DNA from: Paramecium sonneborni
Taxonomy: Eukaryota; Ciliophora; Oligohymenophorea; Peniculida; Parameciidae
Reading direction: 5' to 3'
Assembly (NCBI GenBank): GCA_905182985.1
Contig: CAJJDN010000044.1
Location: 529,006-593,005 of the forward strand
Length of the DNA stretch: 64,000 bases
The notes beneath the pieces are model-generated. The model made no database searches, was not told the DNA's origin, and saw only the letters and a list, made by a program, of their open reading frames with translations. Below, in pieces: positions 36,037 to 49,574 of this stretch; position 1 is the stretch's first letter; every line of letters begins with the position of its first letter. The translations under genes and the position numbers were made by a program.

Positions 36037-36818
36037 AATATTCTCAATTATTTAATATATTTATACTACTTAATTCTTTCTTTAATAAAAAAAAAGTTGA
36101 AACTTGGTAATCAAAAAAACATATAGATGAAGGATTTGAGCAACAAAGAGAATAGGCAATCTTTTAGATAACAAAATTTTTCTTTAAATCAAAATAAAGC
36201 AGATTCTTTATCAGGATATAGTTGATTGATTATTTTAAGTATTAGTAATGATCTTCAATAATCTCTGGGTAAATTACCTAAAAAAACCATTAAAAATAAT
36301 TATAGAATATTGAAATCCCTAAAATTAAAACAAATAATTTTGTATCACTTTACAAATTTAATAATAAGAGTAATTTATGTAAAATATTAAATTAAAAAAA
36401 TTATTAAATCTAAATCTTAAATAAACTATTAAAACATGATTTTTTTTCTAATTAACAGGTTATTAATTTGAATTATTCAGAAAATACATAACAAATACCA
36501 TAAGACTTTCAATTTGAAAATCAATATCATTAGCTGTAATAGGCCTCTTTTTTTGGTGATTAGAAAAAGCTAATTTTTTCTATAATGAAGTCAATCAATC
36601 TTTAATAATTGTAATTAATATATGTATTAATTAGATTAATTAATAAGATAATAATTAAATAAATCAAATAAATTTAAATTAATAAATAAATAATAATTGT
36701 CTTGAATAAAAAAACAAGAAACAAGTAAATTTTTATTGTTGATAAAATATTCATAAATAAAAAGGTTTTTTAAATTTTATAATTATTTTTCCCTATATAA
36801 ATGTAAAAATCATTCTCA
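36037..36818 (+). other. Unresolved region with coding-like segments
   Basis: From ATG at 36127 the frame reads MKDLSNKENRQSF and then a Gln/Asn-rich stretch to 36220. Removing GTTGAT...TAG (36221-36245) and a 37-nt GTA...TAG segment (36269-36305) joins it to another open stretch as far as about 36620 (for example QQIPQDFQFENQYHQLQQ). The second intron is longer than usual and the 3' end is unclear, so no CDS is proposed. The right end is the 3' flank of the surface antigen. Confidence 0.3.
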
Positions 36819-39800
36819 TCAGAACATGAGATATCCTAAAAGAACTGTTGATAATCCAAGAATATATCCTGAATCAGTTGTTGTTGTTCCATTTGTAGTA
36901 GTTGTATTGTTGTTTGTATTATTAGGTTAAACTACAACTGCAGTGCAAACTCCACATTTGCTTGTTGATGCATTCCATGTATATGTATATCCAGAAACCA
37001 AGAAACAATCATTAGATGACAAAGTTGATGGATCTGAGGCTGAGCATGTTCCATTAAGGAGAGTGCAAATTTATTAAGTCTTTTTATCCCAATTTAAGAA
37101 TCTTGTACAAGCTCCATTAGTTGCTTAATTAGTAGCACAAGTGTGAGTGGTACATTTACTGGGGACAGCAGTTGTTCCAGTACCTGAAGCTGGAGCCCAT
37201 GAACACCTATCTCTAGCAGCTTAACAAGCAACTTAATCATTATTAGCAGTGGTACATGCTGTCATTAATGCGCAAGTTCCAGTACCAGCTGTAGCTCCTG
37301 TAGCAGTTGATTAAGTGAAAACACAAATACCATCTAATCCACCTGAGTTGCATGCTGTTTTAGTTGTATAGGTTGAACAATTAGCTTTTGGAATGCAAGC
37401 AATACCATTTGAAACACATGATGACAAAGCTACTGAACAAACATTGGTTGCTGTACCATTTTGAATATCAGTACAAGTTAATAATCTACATTTAGCAGTA
37501 TTATTATTTGTAGCAGATGCAAGTTCCCAATAACAGCTTCCATCAGATCCAACAGCAGTTGTACAGGCAGTCTAAGATGTGTATGATGAGCATGTTCCTT
37601 TGAGTAAACAAGTTGTTCCATCCGATGTACATGTTGATAAATATGAGGAACATGTTGCATGTGTTGTACCAGTCAAATCAGCACATGATTAATCTCTGCA
37701 AGTACTAGCTGTAGCATCCCATGTACAAATACCAGTTGAAGTAATGCCTCCAGATGTATAAGTAACTCCTTTATCATTAATATAACATCCTGCTTATGAA
37801 GTATATTATGAACAAGCACCTAAGGCAACACATCCAGTAGTTCCATTTGTTGTACACTTATTACTAGCGATTTAACAATCTGAATGAGTTGTGTAGAATG
37901 CATCAGCACATGATGTATATGGTTTACAAACCTTTGGATCTGAGGAATTCAAGGCTGGTACTGATTGAATACAAGCTCCATCATATCCTGTTACACATCC
38001 ACCATCAGTGTTGGTTTCAGAACATAAAGTAATTCCAACACAATTAGATCCATTTGTTGTACATTAATTACTAATCAATTTACACTATGTATCAGAATTC
38101 CAAGATAAGCTTTTACATGATGTATATCTGAAACAAGCTCCTCGAGATCCATCTGTATTAACGAAATCATTAATCCACAAACATGGTCCATTTGTTCCTT
38201 CAATGCAAGCACTTCTAATTGTAGTTTATTCACAATTTTAAACTCTGGCACATTTACCATTAGCTCCAGCAGTACATCCTGCTCTTTAGCCTTAACAAGC
38301 AGCATGAGTAGTTCCACTGAAATCTTAGCAATCTTTATCTCTGCATTTATTTAATGTACTATCCCAAGCACAAAGGGTTCCATTAAGAGCAGTTGTACAA
38401 GCAGTATCAATATTAACAGCTGAACAAGTAGATTTAGTAACACATCCACCACCATTCTTGGTAGTACAATTAATGTAATAACCTGCACAAGCTGCTTCAG
38501 AAGTTAAAGTAACTGGGGCAGTATTACATGTCTTTATTGTACAATATGCTTAATTAGTTCCCACAGCTGGCATCCATTCACATTATTGATTTGTGGATGA
38601 AGTAACACAACCAGCCTAGCTCTAAGCTTAGAAGCAAGTTCCTCTAGTTACACAATTTGTTCCATTTGTAGTACATGAGCTTAATGCTTATTTGCATAGT
38701 GCATCTGTGGCGAAAGCAAAATCTTCACAAATCTTAGTCTTACATTTTACTGTATCTAGAGTGCATCCAGCCAAATGATCATGACATTGTTCTGGACTAG
38801 ATGTTGCTTCTGGAGCATTTTCACAAGATCTTGTTACACAACCTGTTCCATTCCAATAACATAATCTACCAGACTTATCAGAAACACATTACTTTTCTAC
38901 CATAGTTTCACATGTGTCTGGGATATCAACACATCCTTATCCTGACTCTGCAACTGTACATTTATTATTGAAATATAATCTGCATTTATCATTATCATCA
39001 TACAAAGCACTTGCAGGTGCAGTAGCACATGACTTATCTGCACATTAAGTACCATTCCATCCACAAGCATCTCCAGTAGCATTCAACCTACATTAGTCTT
39101 CATGAATATAAGTATTACAAGCTGCTCTCTATTGGCAACCTTCTCGGATTGCTTCACCACCATTTGGATTTGTTTTTGCTGCTACTGTGCATTTTATGGT
39201 ACTAGTAGGAAAATAGGTATCGCAATCAGCGTCTGTTGCTGTTGAAGTTGGGGCAGTAGTGCATGATTTATCTTAACATACATCTTAGTTAGAAACATTG
39301 ATCCAAACACAAAGACCACCACTTGCATTTGTTCGGCATTAATCTGAGATTGAATAAGAACTGCAGGATCCTCTAGTCATACAACCTTAAGCAGCTCCAT
39401 TTTAAACTCTTACTGTGCATGTTGAATCAACTGCTACACATTTATCATGAGTATCGTATAATGATGTAGCTTCAATATTACCACAAGTAAAATCAACACA
39501 TGTCTTATTAGTTAAATTCCAGAAACATCTTCCACCACTTGTATTGAATTTACATTAATGACTTGATTTATAAGTGGAGCAAGCAGCTCTTGCTTAGCAA
39601 CCTCCTTCTCTGGCAACTGTACATGTTGATAGATATTCATCACAATCACTATTATCGGTCAAAGTGGAAGGAGCTGTATCACAAGTCTTTTTGACACAAG
39701 ATGTTCCTTAAATTACACATTAACCTTCAACTGCCCAAATGCATGTTGTTTGATTTAAGCTGGCGCATGTGGCAGGCAAAGTTATGCATGCAGTAGGTGA

Positions 39801-42800
39801 ACTAACCAAATTAGAAGTACAAGTACTCAACCAAGCATTACAAGAATCATGGTCAAAAGGTGTTGTTTTATCAGTGCATGTCTTAGTTCTACATCCTGTT
39901 GTACTTTAAGCTTTGCAACCAGTTTTAAATTCATTGCATTTTGTTTCATCAAAACTAAATGATGAACCTAATTTTATTGCTTCACATGTAGTTGAATCTG
40001 TTATAGCTTGACATTAGCTATCATTACTATTAGCAGTACAATATCCAGCAGTTGATCTATAACAACTTGCCATAATTGTATATCCTGAACATTGAGCTTA
40101 TTTTGTTACACAACCAGTGCCATCTCTTTTTACACTACATGAATAATTATAACCTTAACAAGTACTCCAAGTGAGATTTGAACCTGTAATTGCTTCACAT
40201 GTGGTGAAATCTACACAAGCACTGCCATTCCAATAACATGCTGAAGCACTAGTTGTAAGAGTACAAGTAGCTTAAACATATCCACTACAAGCCGCTTTTT
40301 ATTCTTAGCATGCATTTCTAGCAACATTAACAGTACAACCAATATGATATTCTTAACAATCTAAATGAGTTGCATTTGTTAATCCTGTAACAGAAGCACA
40401 ATTGGCTACTGCAAAATCAACACAAACAGCAGGATCAGGGGTAGTATCCCAAAAGCATCTTGCACCACCTTATTTATAAGTACAAGCACTTGAAGCAGCA
40501 TAGCCACTACAAGCTGCTTTTAATTCTTAGCATGCGTTTCTAGCAGTATTAGTAGTGCAAGTCGAATCAATTTCTTAACACTCTGCATGAGTTGCAAGAG
40601 TTAATCCTGTAATACTACTACAACCAGCTACTGCGAAATCAGCACAGCCACCGGCTCCACTATTCAAAGTAAGATCAAAATAGCATCTTGAGCCATCACT
40701 TTTAAAAGTATTACAACTATTAGCATTACCAGTACAAGTTGCTACAATTGCTAGACAAGTATCATTTCCAGTATTAACAGTACAACCTGTATGATGTGCT
40801 TAACATGCTGAATGAGTTGTCTCACGGTAAAAAGTACAATCAGTTGCTGGAGCGAAATCTCTACAAGTACCACTGCCATTAAAACATTTTGTACCTCCAG
40901 TTGTATATGTTTCAGGGTCGCAATCAGCTGGAGCAGTATAACCACTGCAAGCTGCTTTTTTTTCAACACATGCAGTTTTAGCAACATTAACAATGCAACC
41001 ACTATGATATACTTGGCACTATTAAATAGTTGCATTACTCAATCCTGTAATAGTAGGACAATCTGCTGCAGTGAAATCTACACAAGTGCTACTATTCCAA
41101 CGGCATCTGGCACCATCAGTTCTTCTTATACAATCACCTGAGGCTGTATAACTACCACAAGCGGCTTATAATGTAATACATGCAGTTCCACCAGCATTAG
41201 CAGTACAAGTAGCATGATGTCCTTAACAACCACCATGATTTAGACTTGATCCAGTTATAACAGCACAAGAAAACGCACAAGTACTTGATTCAACAGCATC
41301 AACAGTATTAGTGCAACCTTATTTTATATCTTCACATTAAGCCTTCGTACCTTTAAAAGTTGTGCATGCACCTTGAAGATCTGTATTAGAGAAACACTTG
41401 CTGTAAGTTAATTTCCAAGTACAATCATTTGAGGAAGCTGTCAAGGTTCTGTAACATTAGGCTTATGATTTATAGTCACTGCAACTAGCTGATCTTGTCA
41501 CACATCCTTATCTTCCAGTTTTTTATATAACTGTACAAGTTTCACTTGGTGTTGGATAAGCTGAACACAATGCATCTGTATTAAAAGAGGAACTATCCGG
41601 TGCATCTGAACAAATTGCATTTCTACAAGCGGTCCCATTCCATATGCAATTTTTTCCATTAGAAGTTTTTTGACAATTTTCAGCTGATCCATAAGAATTA
41701 CAAGCTGTGGCTAAACTTTAACAAACTGTTCTTGCATTATTTGTTGTGCATGTATTCAATTCACCTTAACAATCTAAATGAGAAGTTAATGCAATATTTG
41801 TGCATATTCTATCAACACAGCCAGTTCCATTCCAATAACAATCTCCATTTGCTTTTGATTCTCTTTTACAATTTTGTGAAACTAAATTTGAACAACTTGA
41901 AGGTTTAGCAATGCATCCGTCATTATTATTGTTTGAAATGCAACTGGGAAGATAATTTTAACAACCATTAAATGTAAATTATCCAGTAGTTAATACACCT
42001 GATGTTCCTGCTTAACTAGCGGTTGTACAAGACTTTTCAACACATGTAGATGAAATTGTATTCCATAAACATGTTGGAAAATTACTTCTTGAAATTTCAC
42101 AATTTTCAACTGATTTTCTAGCTGCACAAGTTTATGGTAAATCTTAACATCCTTAGATAGATCCATTATTAGGATTATTGGCAACACAACCTGATTTATA
42201 AATATTGCAATCATTTGTTGTCTATATTGTTTTAGGAGCAGTGGAGCATGCTTTATCAATACATGTGCCATTCCAACCACAAGCTGGGTATGATTTTAAT
42301 CCATTTGTAACTTATAATCTTATATTACAAGCAGATTCAATTGTAATGGCTTCACATTTAAGGGGAACAGGAACACATCCAGAGCCAGTATTACTCAAAG
42401 TACAACTTGAATCATATGTTTAACAATCAGCATGACTTGCTGTAGTTGATGAAGCTAACACACATTCTTTTTTATAACATTTGGCTTTCCAAATACAAAT
42501 TTTATTATTCAAATCTTTATCACAAGTGTTTTATGCCAATGAATTTTCGCATGTTTTTTCTACACAACCTGAATTACTGGAATTTACTGTACAAGTAGGT
42601 AAAAATGCAACACATAAATCATGTGTGTTACTAGTTGAAGGGGCATTAGTACAAATTTTATCTTTGCAGCTTGAACTTGCAGCATCATAGAAACAAGTAG
42701 CTCCAGATGAATTGGTTACACAAGCAGCTTCTAAGGTTATTGCAGCACATGTGGTGTTTTGTACACACCCACCTTAAGTCTTTGTTATACATTTGTTTCC

Positions 42801-44045
42801 TGGTAAATATGCTTCGCATGCATCATTAGTTGTTATTGTTGTAGGAGCATTTGAGCAAGTTCTGGGTTAGCATCCACCTCCTGCTTTAACTGTGCAAATT
42901 GATAAGTATGATGTACACAATTCATGAGTATTATTAGTAGTTGGTGCATTTGCACAGGTCTTTTCTTTGCATATTGTATCCCAAATACAATCAGTTCCAT
43001 AAGAATTTTTCACACAAGCTGCTTAGACATTTGCAGCTGAACATGTTCCGTTAGCAACACAACCTCCACCTTATTTAGTGATACATCCTGTAACAAATCC
43101 AGCACAAGCTGAATTAGTTGTCATAGTAGTTGGTGCATTTGTACATATCTTATCAACACATGCAGTTCCAGTCCAATAACAATCACCACCTGTATTATTC
43201 TTAATACAAGCAGCTTAGATAGTTGCAGCTGCACAAGTTGTTCTTGTAATACATCCTCCGTTAGGTTTTGTTGTACATGATCCATCAGTTCTAAAGGATT
43301 TGCAAGTTTCATCAGTTGTTAATGTTGTTGGTGCACTATCACAAATTCTGTCTTTACATACAGCTCCATCCCAGTAACATGCCATTAATCTTAATTTATT
43401 CCAAACACATTGAATTTCTAATGCTTAATCACTACAATTATTTCCACTATCTACACAACCACCTCCAGTCTTTGTTGTGCAGGTTGATATCACATCTCTG
43501 CATTCTTTATCTGTTGCGAATGTTATTGGTAATTTATCACAGGTATTAGCATCTATACAAGTATTATTAGTTGTATCCCAATAGCACAAACTTCCAGCAG
43601 GATTTTTCACACAAGGAAGTTGTTTCTTGTATGAGTTACAAGCATCAATTTCAACGCAATGAGTTCCATCTGTAATACATCTATTACTAATTGCCTAACA
43701 TTCAGGATCTGTTGTTTTTGCAAAGGCTGTGCATCCTGTAAAGTATGTGCATTTGCCTTAAACCCAGGCACAAGCAGCGTAACTACCACAATCTGTACAA
43801 GGTTTAGCTTTTGGGCAATCTGCTTCAGCAAAAGTATCACAATATGCTGCATATGTCACTGTTGGTGTGACTGGAGCTGTTGAAACTGCACATGCTTTCT
43901 TTGTGCTATCCCAAGAGCATCCAAGTGAAGTATTTTTTAAACAATCCCCCTCTGATAACAATTATGTACAGGTACAAGATGTTATACTATAGGTTTGACT
44001 CATTGCTAAAACCAGCAACAATGAAAATATGATGAATTTATTCAT
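36819..44045 (-). CDS. Immobilization-type surface antigen (GPI-anchored, Cys-rich)
   Basis: One uninterrupted frame of 2408 codons runs from ATG at 44045 to a double TGA at 36821-36816. The N-terminus is a signal peptide (MNKFIIFSLLLVLAMSQT), followed by CTCTQLLSEGDCLKN and GCSWD, the opening seen in Paramecium immobilization antigens. The whole protein is Thr/Ala/Ser-rich with regularly spaced Cys in units of about 65-75 residues. It ends in a Thr/Asn-rich stretch and a hydrophobic tail (GYILGLSTVLLGYLMF), as expected for a GPI anchor. Such proteins coat the cell and cilia and are expressed one at a time under environmental control. Size, lack of introns, periodic Cys and central repeats all fit this family, so the call is confident; which serotype it is cannot be told. 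Confidence 0.93.
40270..41250 (-). repeat. Central tandem repeats of the surface antigen, period about 210-220 bp
   Basis: Similar DNA units begin near 40282, 40504, 40724, 40941 and 41150, a spacing of about 209-222 bp (70-74 codons). Each codes for a version of C..NVARNACQE.KAACSGY followed by CVDF and NC...TGL..AT. Nucleotide similarity between neighbours is visible by eye, so these are recent internal duplications. Central near-identical repeats are a known property of immobilization antigens. Confidence 0.75.
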
Positions 44046-47000
44046 TAAAAGTATTATTATTTTAATAAGATTTGATTCCAGTTAAGTTAGAAATATTACT
44101 AACTTTAAAATGATAAGATATGAATTCAGTTTTCTTAATATAAATTAATTAGCATCATTTAATTTTAATATTAATATTATATAAATCTAGAAGGTTGAGA
44201 ATTTTATAATTATACAAAGAGAAGCTAGGAGCTATACCAAATTTAAAGAGTGATTTAGTTTTGATTAAATAGGCTGTTTTTGAATTCTTTGTCTTTGTAT
44301 AATGTTTCGATTTCAAAAAAAAACTTAATTATATAACAAAAAATAAGTATGAGAAATCTGATATTTTTATTCATTGCTTTTATTTGTTATTCTTGTCCAG
44401 CTTATTATAATATATGATCAAAGATGTAAAATTGAAATAAGAAAGAAAAAAATATTTTCAATACTAAATTCCTTATATTAGAGAAGAAGATAAAAATAAT
44501 AAAATTACTTCTTTCTAAGTAAAGTACTATGGTATTTTAATCAACTTAAACATTATTCTTGTTATTTCAAATTTCAAAAATTTAAAAAGTCCCAAAATTC
44601 TTCTTCTTTAAGAATTACTTTAAAAATGGATGATTAGCAAACATAAAAAGAATCAATTTCACTTTAGACTCATTTTTATCTACAGAGAAGATGAAAATAA
44701 CAATGAAAATGACAATATTTAAAATTTATTTATTATATTTACCTTGTATTCTTCTAGACTATTTTTTACCCTCTATGTAGGTTACCATTTAGATGCAGAT
44801 TTTGGAATCAGTATTTAAAAATTTGGACTAAAAAATGAAAATCGGAAAAAATAAAAAACATTCGTATTCATTTTATTTTTTAATTAAAACTAATTTTACT
44901 AATATTACTTTTTATATAACTTATTGTGAAAAAATTAAGAGGCTTTAAAAATAGTAACTATGTTGCTGTCTCAATTTTTAATTCTTACTTTTTTCATTAT
45001 TATCCTTCATTTATAACTATTTTACATACTATATTGAAATTGGCAGTCTTATTTACAAAGTTTAATTTTTTCTAAACTTATATTATAAATAATTTCTTTC
45101 TAAAACTATTGATAGAATTCTATACTCCATCCAAATTAATTAATCTAATCAAAAGGGTAGAACCTAAAAAAAAGCACCAAAAACAATTCTTTAAATAATT
45201 AATAATAAGTATTAATTTAATGGTTAATAACTCTCTAGCAATTTGAAAAAATTTATTTCCAAAGCTAATTCCTTTTAATAAATATATTTATGAATAGCAT
45301 GATGTTATGTATGATTTTAATAAATACAACAAAATTAAATAATTGCCATCCCATCTTTTAATCTATTCTTTTTTTTAATGGTTATTCTGAAGAGTGGGGT
45401 GAAAATTAGATAATGACTTCTTTGTTCTCTTTTATATGAGATTTAGCTTTGATTTCTTAGTCTTCATTTTATTCTTTCTCATCCAATTAATTTACTGATC
45501 TTATTAACTTTTTATGTTTTCTTGCTTCTATCATTTTCAAATGCAATCTCATAGCCATAACAATTAGACATGATATGAATTTTTGCATAATTTATGTCTT
45601 AACCCAATCTTTTATTTAACCAAAATTTTAGTGTATTTTTTGATCTTAGGGCACTTTAAAAATTGTTTTTACATGTTCTTATGGGGATTCCCTCTTATGG
45701 ATTTGATTAAATTAGATTTTGCTTTTTGGAAATCCTTTTGGAAAAAGTTTTATATTTTCAAAAGTTATTTTTTTACTTTTTTTAGTTGGATGGAGCGTTC
45801 TAAATAGAAATGAAATATTTAACAATAATAATTTTCGGAAATGGACAGTAAGCATAAGAGTTGTACTTATAACAATCATTATATTGTTTAGTTAGGGGTG
45901 GATGCTAATATATGTATAAGAATTAAAAAATAATGTCAATTAAAAGAAAATTATGCTAGGAAAAAAGACTAGATCAATTAAAACTTATTGATATTGTGAG
46001 CATATAATTATTAATATAGTCTAGAAAAGAACTATTCTGTTCTACGGCTGAGTTCATTATAGAATTTGTAAAAGAATAATTTAATATTGATCTTTGAAGC
46101 AGAGATAGTTATTAGAATTGAACAAATGAGATGATTTGTATTCAATAATATGTTGACAATGAAAATTTTGTAATTAGACTGGTTGATAATAAATGTGATA
46201 ACATATATTTACAACGTTGAATTAAGAGGAAGAGAAATTAGAATTTATGGCTGTTTCGAAACATTCTATAGAATTAAGTTCGTCAGAGCAGTACATTAAA
46301 TTTAGTATTCTCAAATTTCAATCGTTACCAGGAAATTTTTTGAATTTTTATCAAATTTACTGAAGTTATTTTTTAGCATCTGGAAAAATAAATAAAATGT
46401 TCCAAGAAGAATGATGGAGTTAAATGCTTAAAAAGAAAGTTGCTGCTCATGTAATTAAGTAAAAAATAAATTGAAATTCATGTTTTTCTCCATTTTATCA
46501 TCCATCTTGATATCGACTTTGTTGCTGGTACTGATTCATCCGGATTTATTTACAAAATAAAAAGAAACCCAGAATGGAAGCTAACCAAAATAATATTTAA
46601 AATGGCTGCAATTTTCTTTTTTGAATAATTTATTTTTAAGAATATACTTTTTTAATTGTATAATCTTTTGATAATACCTCAATTCATCAACTTTTCTTAT
46701 TTCCAATCTTTCTATTTATCTATTTTATATATTTTAGTACTCTTCTCTATTTATATGTAGCAGTTCATCTATTAGCATTAAAATATCCTTCAATCTGATT
46801 ATTTATCCCTTTAAATACTACTATAAACCCTAATCTCATATACTTAAGCAATTAACTTTCTAGAAAAATTAGAGTCTCAACTTTCAAAGGAATCTGTTGA
46901 GGAAATTAATATCAAATAACTCATCAATCACACTTGAAAACATACAATTATATGACTTTAAATTGTAACAAATACACACTTCCCTTTCCTATAGAATATA

Positions 47001-48472
47001 TAAAATTTATTTAATTCAAATTTACACTATACAACTTTAATATAAAATGCTTTAAATCTACATGATCTTTTAATTTAATCAGGACGAAAGACTTTCCAAA
47101 AATTCTAATTCTGATCGATTCCTTATATTTCTCAACTGTACTCAATACTCAATTATAAGAACAACAATAAATACTTATTATAATTTAATCAAAATCCTAT
47201 TTTTTTATATACCTTTACAAATATAAAAACATGCTTCCTTTCAAATATTTATCCTTCCTTCGTATAAATTAGTTTGCTAATAGTTTTTATATGCAAATTG
47301 ATTTGGCTGATAAATATGTTTAATTAAAAGAGACCATGGAAACTTTCTGTGATTACTTATTTTGGATTAAACTTTACAGAAACTTCAATTTGTACTATTA
47401 ACTAAAAATCAATCTCATTGCTTTTTCATTTCGATATGTAATTGTTACCTCTATTCATCTATTCTATGCTCAAAATTTTCTCTTGCTTGTCAAATCATAC
47501 AGAGATTGATCCTCTATAAAATTATAAAATGATCTGGGGATTGATTTAAAACTTCTTTTACTAACCTCAATGAATTATATATCTAATTTTCAATGTCTTA
47601 CTTCCAAAATTCACTCTTATATTTGCTTCCTACAAAATAATTACGGATCAAACAAAATTTTTTAATACCTAATTTCTTAATCAAATATTATTATTATTTA
47701 TAAATATTTTCTATATATATGTGATCTATTTTTGAGAGTGAAAGATTTTAGTGAATAGAGGGCTACAGATTGTTATTTATATAAGAGAATAAGACAGTGA
47801 TATTGTAGATTCTACTGTTCATCCTCTATTTATTCAATATTGATGCGAATTTGGCAATAGCAGAAGAAAAAATAGAAACCTTATTTAATTATAAGTTATA
47901 AAAACTTGTTATTTTGATTTCTTATAATACTGTTTTGCAAATTTTTTTTGTGATTCAAATAGCAGATTTAACTAAAATTAATAAAAGAAAATTTCAAAAG
48001 GTATAAAAGATCTTTAAGTATACAAATTCTCTTTTAGGGAATACTGTAGTATTATCTTCAAAAACGACTGCTTTGCATTTTTATCCATTTCATTCAATTT
48101 GCTAGTTTCTTTTAAATTAAAAAATGTTATCAAGATTAATAATTTTTATTTCAAATTTTCTTCTAAGAAAATAAAAAATTAATTATATAAGGTCTTGTTA
48201 AAGTTAAAAGATTTATGGAAAATAATTTTCATCCTTAATCTTAAAAAATCTAAAATTGCTCTTTATATTAATTTAATTTTTATTATAAAAAAATTATTTT
48301 TTTTAAATAAAATAAATGTATTTATTTAAAGTTTTTTCCTAATTTTTCCATAAATCACCTTACCATTAAAGATATTGGATTGATTCTAAATATTAACACT
48401 AATTTCTGGTTGTTTAATAATTCATTAAATATAAGTCTTTATTTAGTTAGTAACCTAAAAAATTCTTAAATA
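44046..48472. other. Long gene-poor region upstream of the surface antigen
   Basis: About 4.4 kb without a supportable gene. It should include the surface-antigen promoter at its left end. It holds an inverted repeat at 44209-44303 and a 22-codon signal-peptide-like ORF at 44349-44417. Between about 46.0 and 47.7 kb the sequence is somewhat less AT-extreme, and several frames on both strands look partly coding, but none can be chained into a gene without repeated frameshifts. Decayed genes are possible. Because TAA and TAG are sense codons, long open stretches arise by chance and are weak evidence. Confidence 0.45.
44209..44303. repeat. 12-bp perfect inverted repeat upstream of the surface antigen
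   Basis: ATTATACAAAGA at 44209-44220 is the exact reverse complement of TCTTTGTATAAT at 44292-44303, with 71 bp between the arms. It lies 164-258 bp upstream of the surface-antigen ATG. It could be a hairpin, a regulatory site or a small TA-ended element. Confidence 0.55.
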
Positions 48473-49299
48473 TTCTACATAAACATTAAAATATTAAAAA
48501 TTTTGTTTGATCATTATAGATAATTTATCATTTCTTTATAAATAAAAAAATAAATACTTTCATTTAATCATGTAGAATGTGGTGTAATTAGTAATCCTTA
48601 TTATTAATTTAATAATTTTATATTTCAACTTATTCGTTTATCCATTTATATGCTTACTTTTTATTCGACTATCAATTAATTCATGAAAGATAATTTTTAA
48701 ATCAATCTTAAACTTTAATTCAAAACTACTTAAATTGGTCTGATTTCAACAAGTTATTTTATTATGGTAATAGTTATTTAGGAAATGAGACCTATTATAA
48801 ATATAGAGGAGAATATTCTTAAGTTGATAACGACTTTAAAGAGAAAATATGCTAATTCAATTAATGTAGAAATTTTTTTAAGGTAAAATTTCTAATTAAA
48901 AATCATTTTTTCAGGAAGTATTAAAAAAGCTTAAGCATATTTGGGTTGCAAAAATTTGAAACAAATTTTATTTATGCTAAATTTTTTTTTTCTTAAAAAA
49001 ATAGGTGGATTGTAGAAGTGAAAAACAACAAAAACTTGATTGTTCGCCCTTTTAATAAGAAATATTTCAGGATGTTTATAAGAAATATTAAATAAAAACT
49101 TTTTTTATAAATCAAGAAATATATATAAGATCAAAGAATATTTTTTGTTATTTTATTGTTTATTAAAAAATGTATCAAAATAACATACTTGATATATTCT
49201 AAAGCAATTGGTTATTTCATTAGATAACAAAATCTTGTACACCTGACCTTTTTTGAAAAAAAGTATTCATGAAATAATAACAATTTTCTATTCAGATTA
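48473..49299. repeat. 827-bp segment, copy 1 of 2, left of the N gap
   Basis: This segment matches 49575-50401 at every place compared, in the same orientation, offset 1102 bp. It ends exactly where the Ns begin. It contains open stretches (for example YRGEYSQVDNDFKEK near 48810) but no supported gene. Confidence 0.85.
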
Positions 49300-49574
49300 N
49301 NNNNNNNNNNNNNNNNNNNNNNNNNNNNNNNNNNNNNNNNNNNNNNNNNNNNNNNNNNNNNNNNNNNNNNNNNNNNNNNNNNNNNNNNNNNNNNNNNNNN
49401 NNNNNNNNNNNNNNNNNNNNNNNNNNNNNNNNNNNNNNNNNNNNNNNNNNNNNNNNNNNNNNNNNNNNNNNNNNNNNNNNNNNNNNNNNNNNNNNNNNNN
49501 NNNNNNNNNNNNNNNNNNNNNNNNNNNNNNNNNNNNNNNNNNNNNNNNNNNNNNNNNNNNNNNNNNNNNNNNNN
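49300..49574. other. Assembly gap (275 N)
   Basis: An unbroken run of N. Both flanks carry the same 827-bp sequence, so the gap is probably an unmerged contig overlap rather than missing DNA. Confidence 0.95.

Noticed and set aside
37478..43961. Many ORFs on both strands within the antigen
   Set aside because: All are shadows of the single 2408-codon antigen frame.
44349..44417. 22-codon ORF starting like a signal peptide (MRNLIFLFIAFICYSC)
   Set aside because: It stops at TGA after 22 codons and no nearby intron extends it.
46000..47700. Coding-like segments on both strands, for example an 86-codon membrane-protein-like ORF at 46411-46671
   Set aside because: Three frames look equally plausible in the same place and no set of normal introns joins them into a gene; kept only as a possible decayed region.
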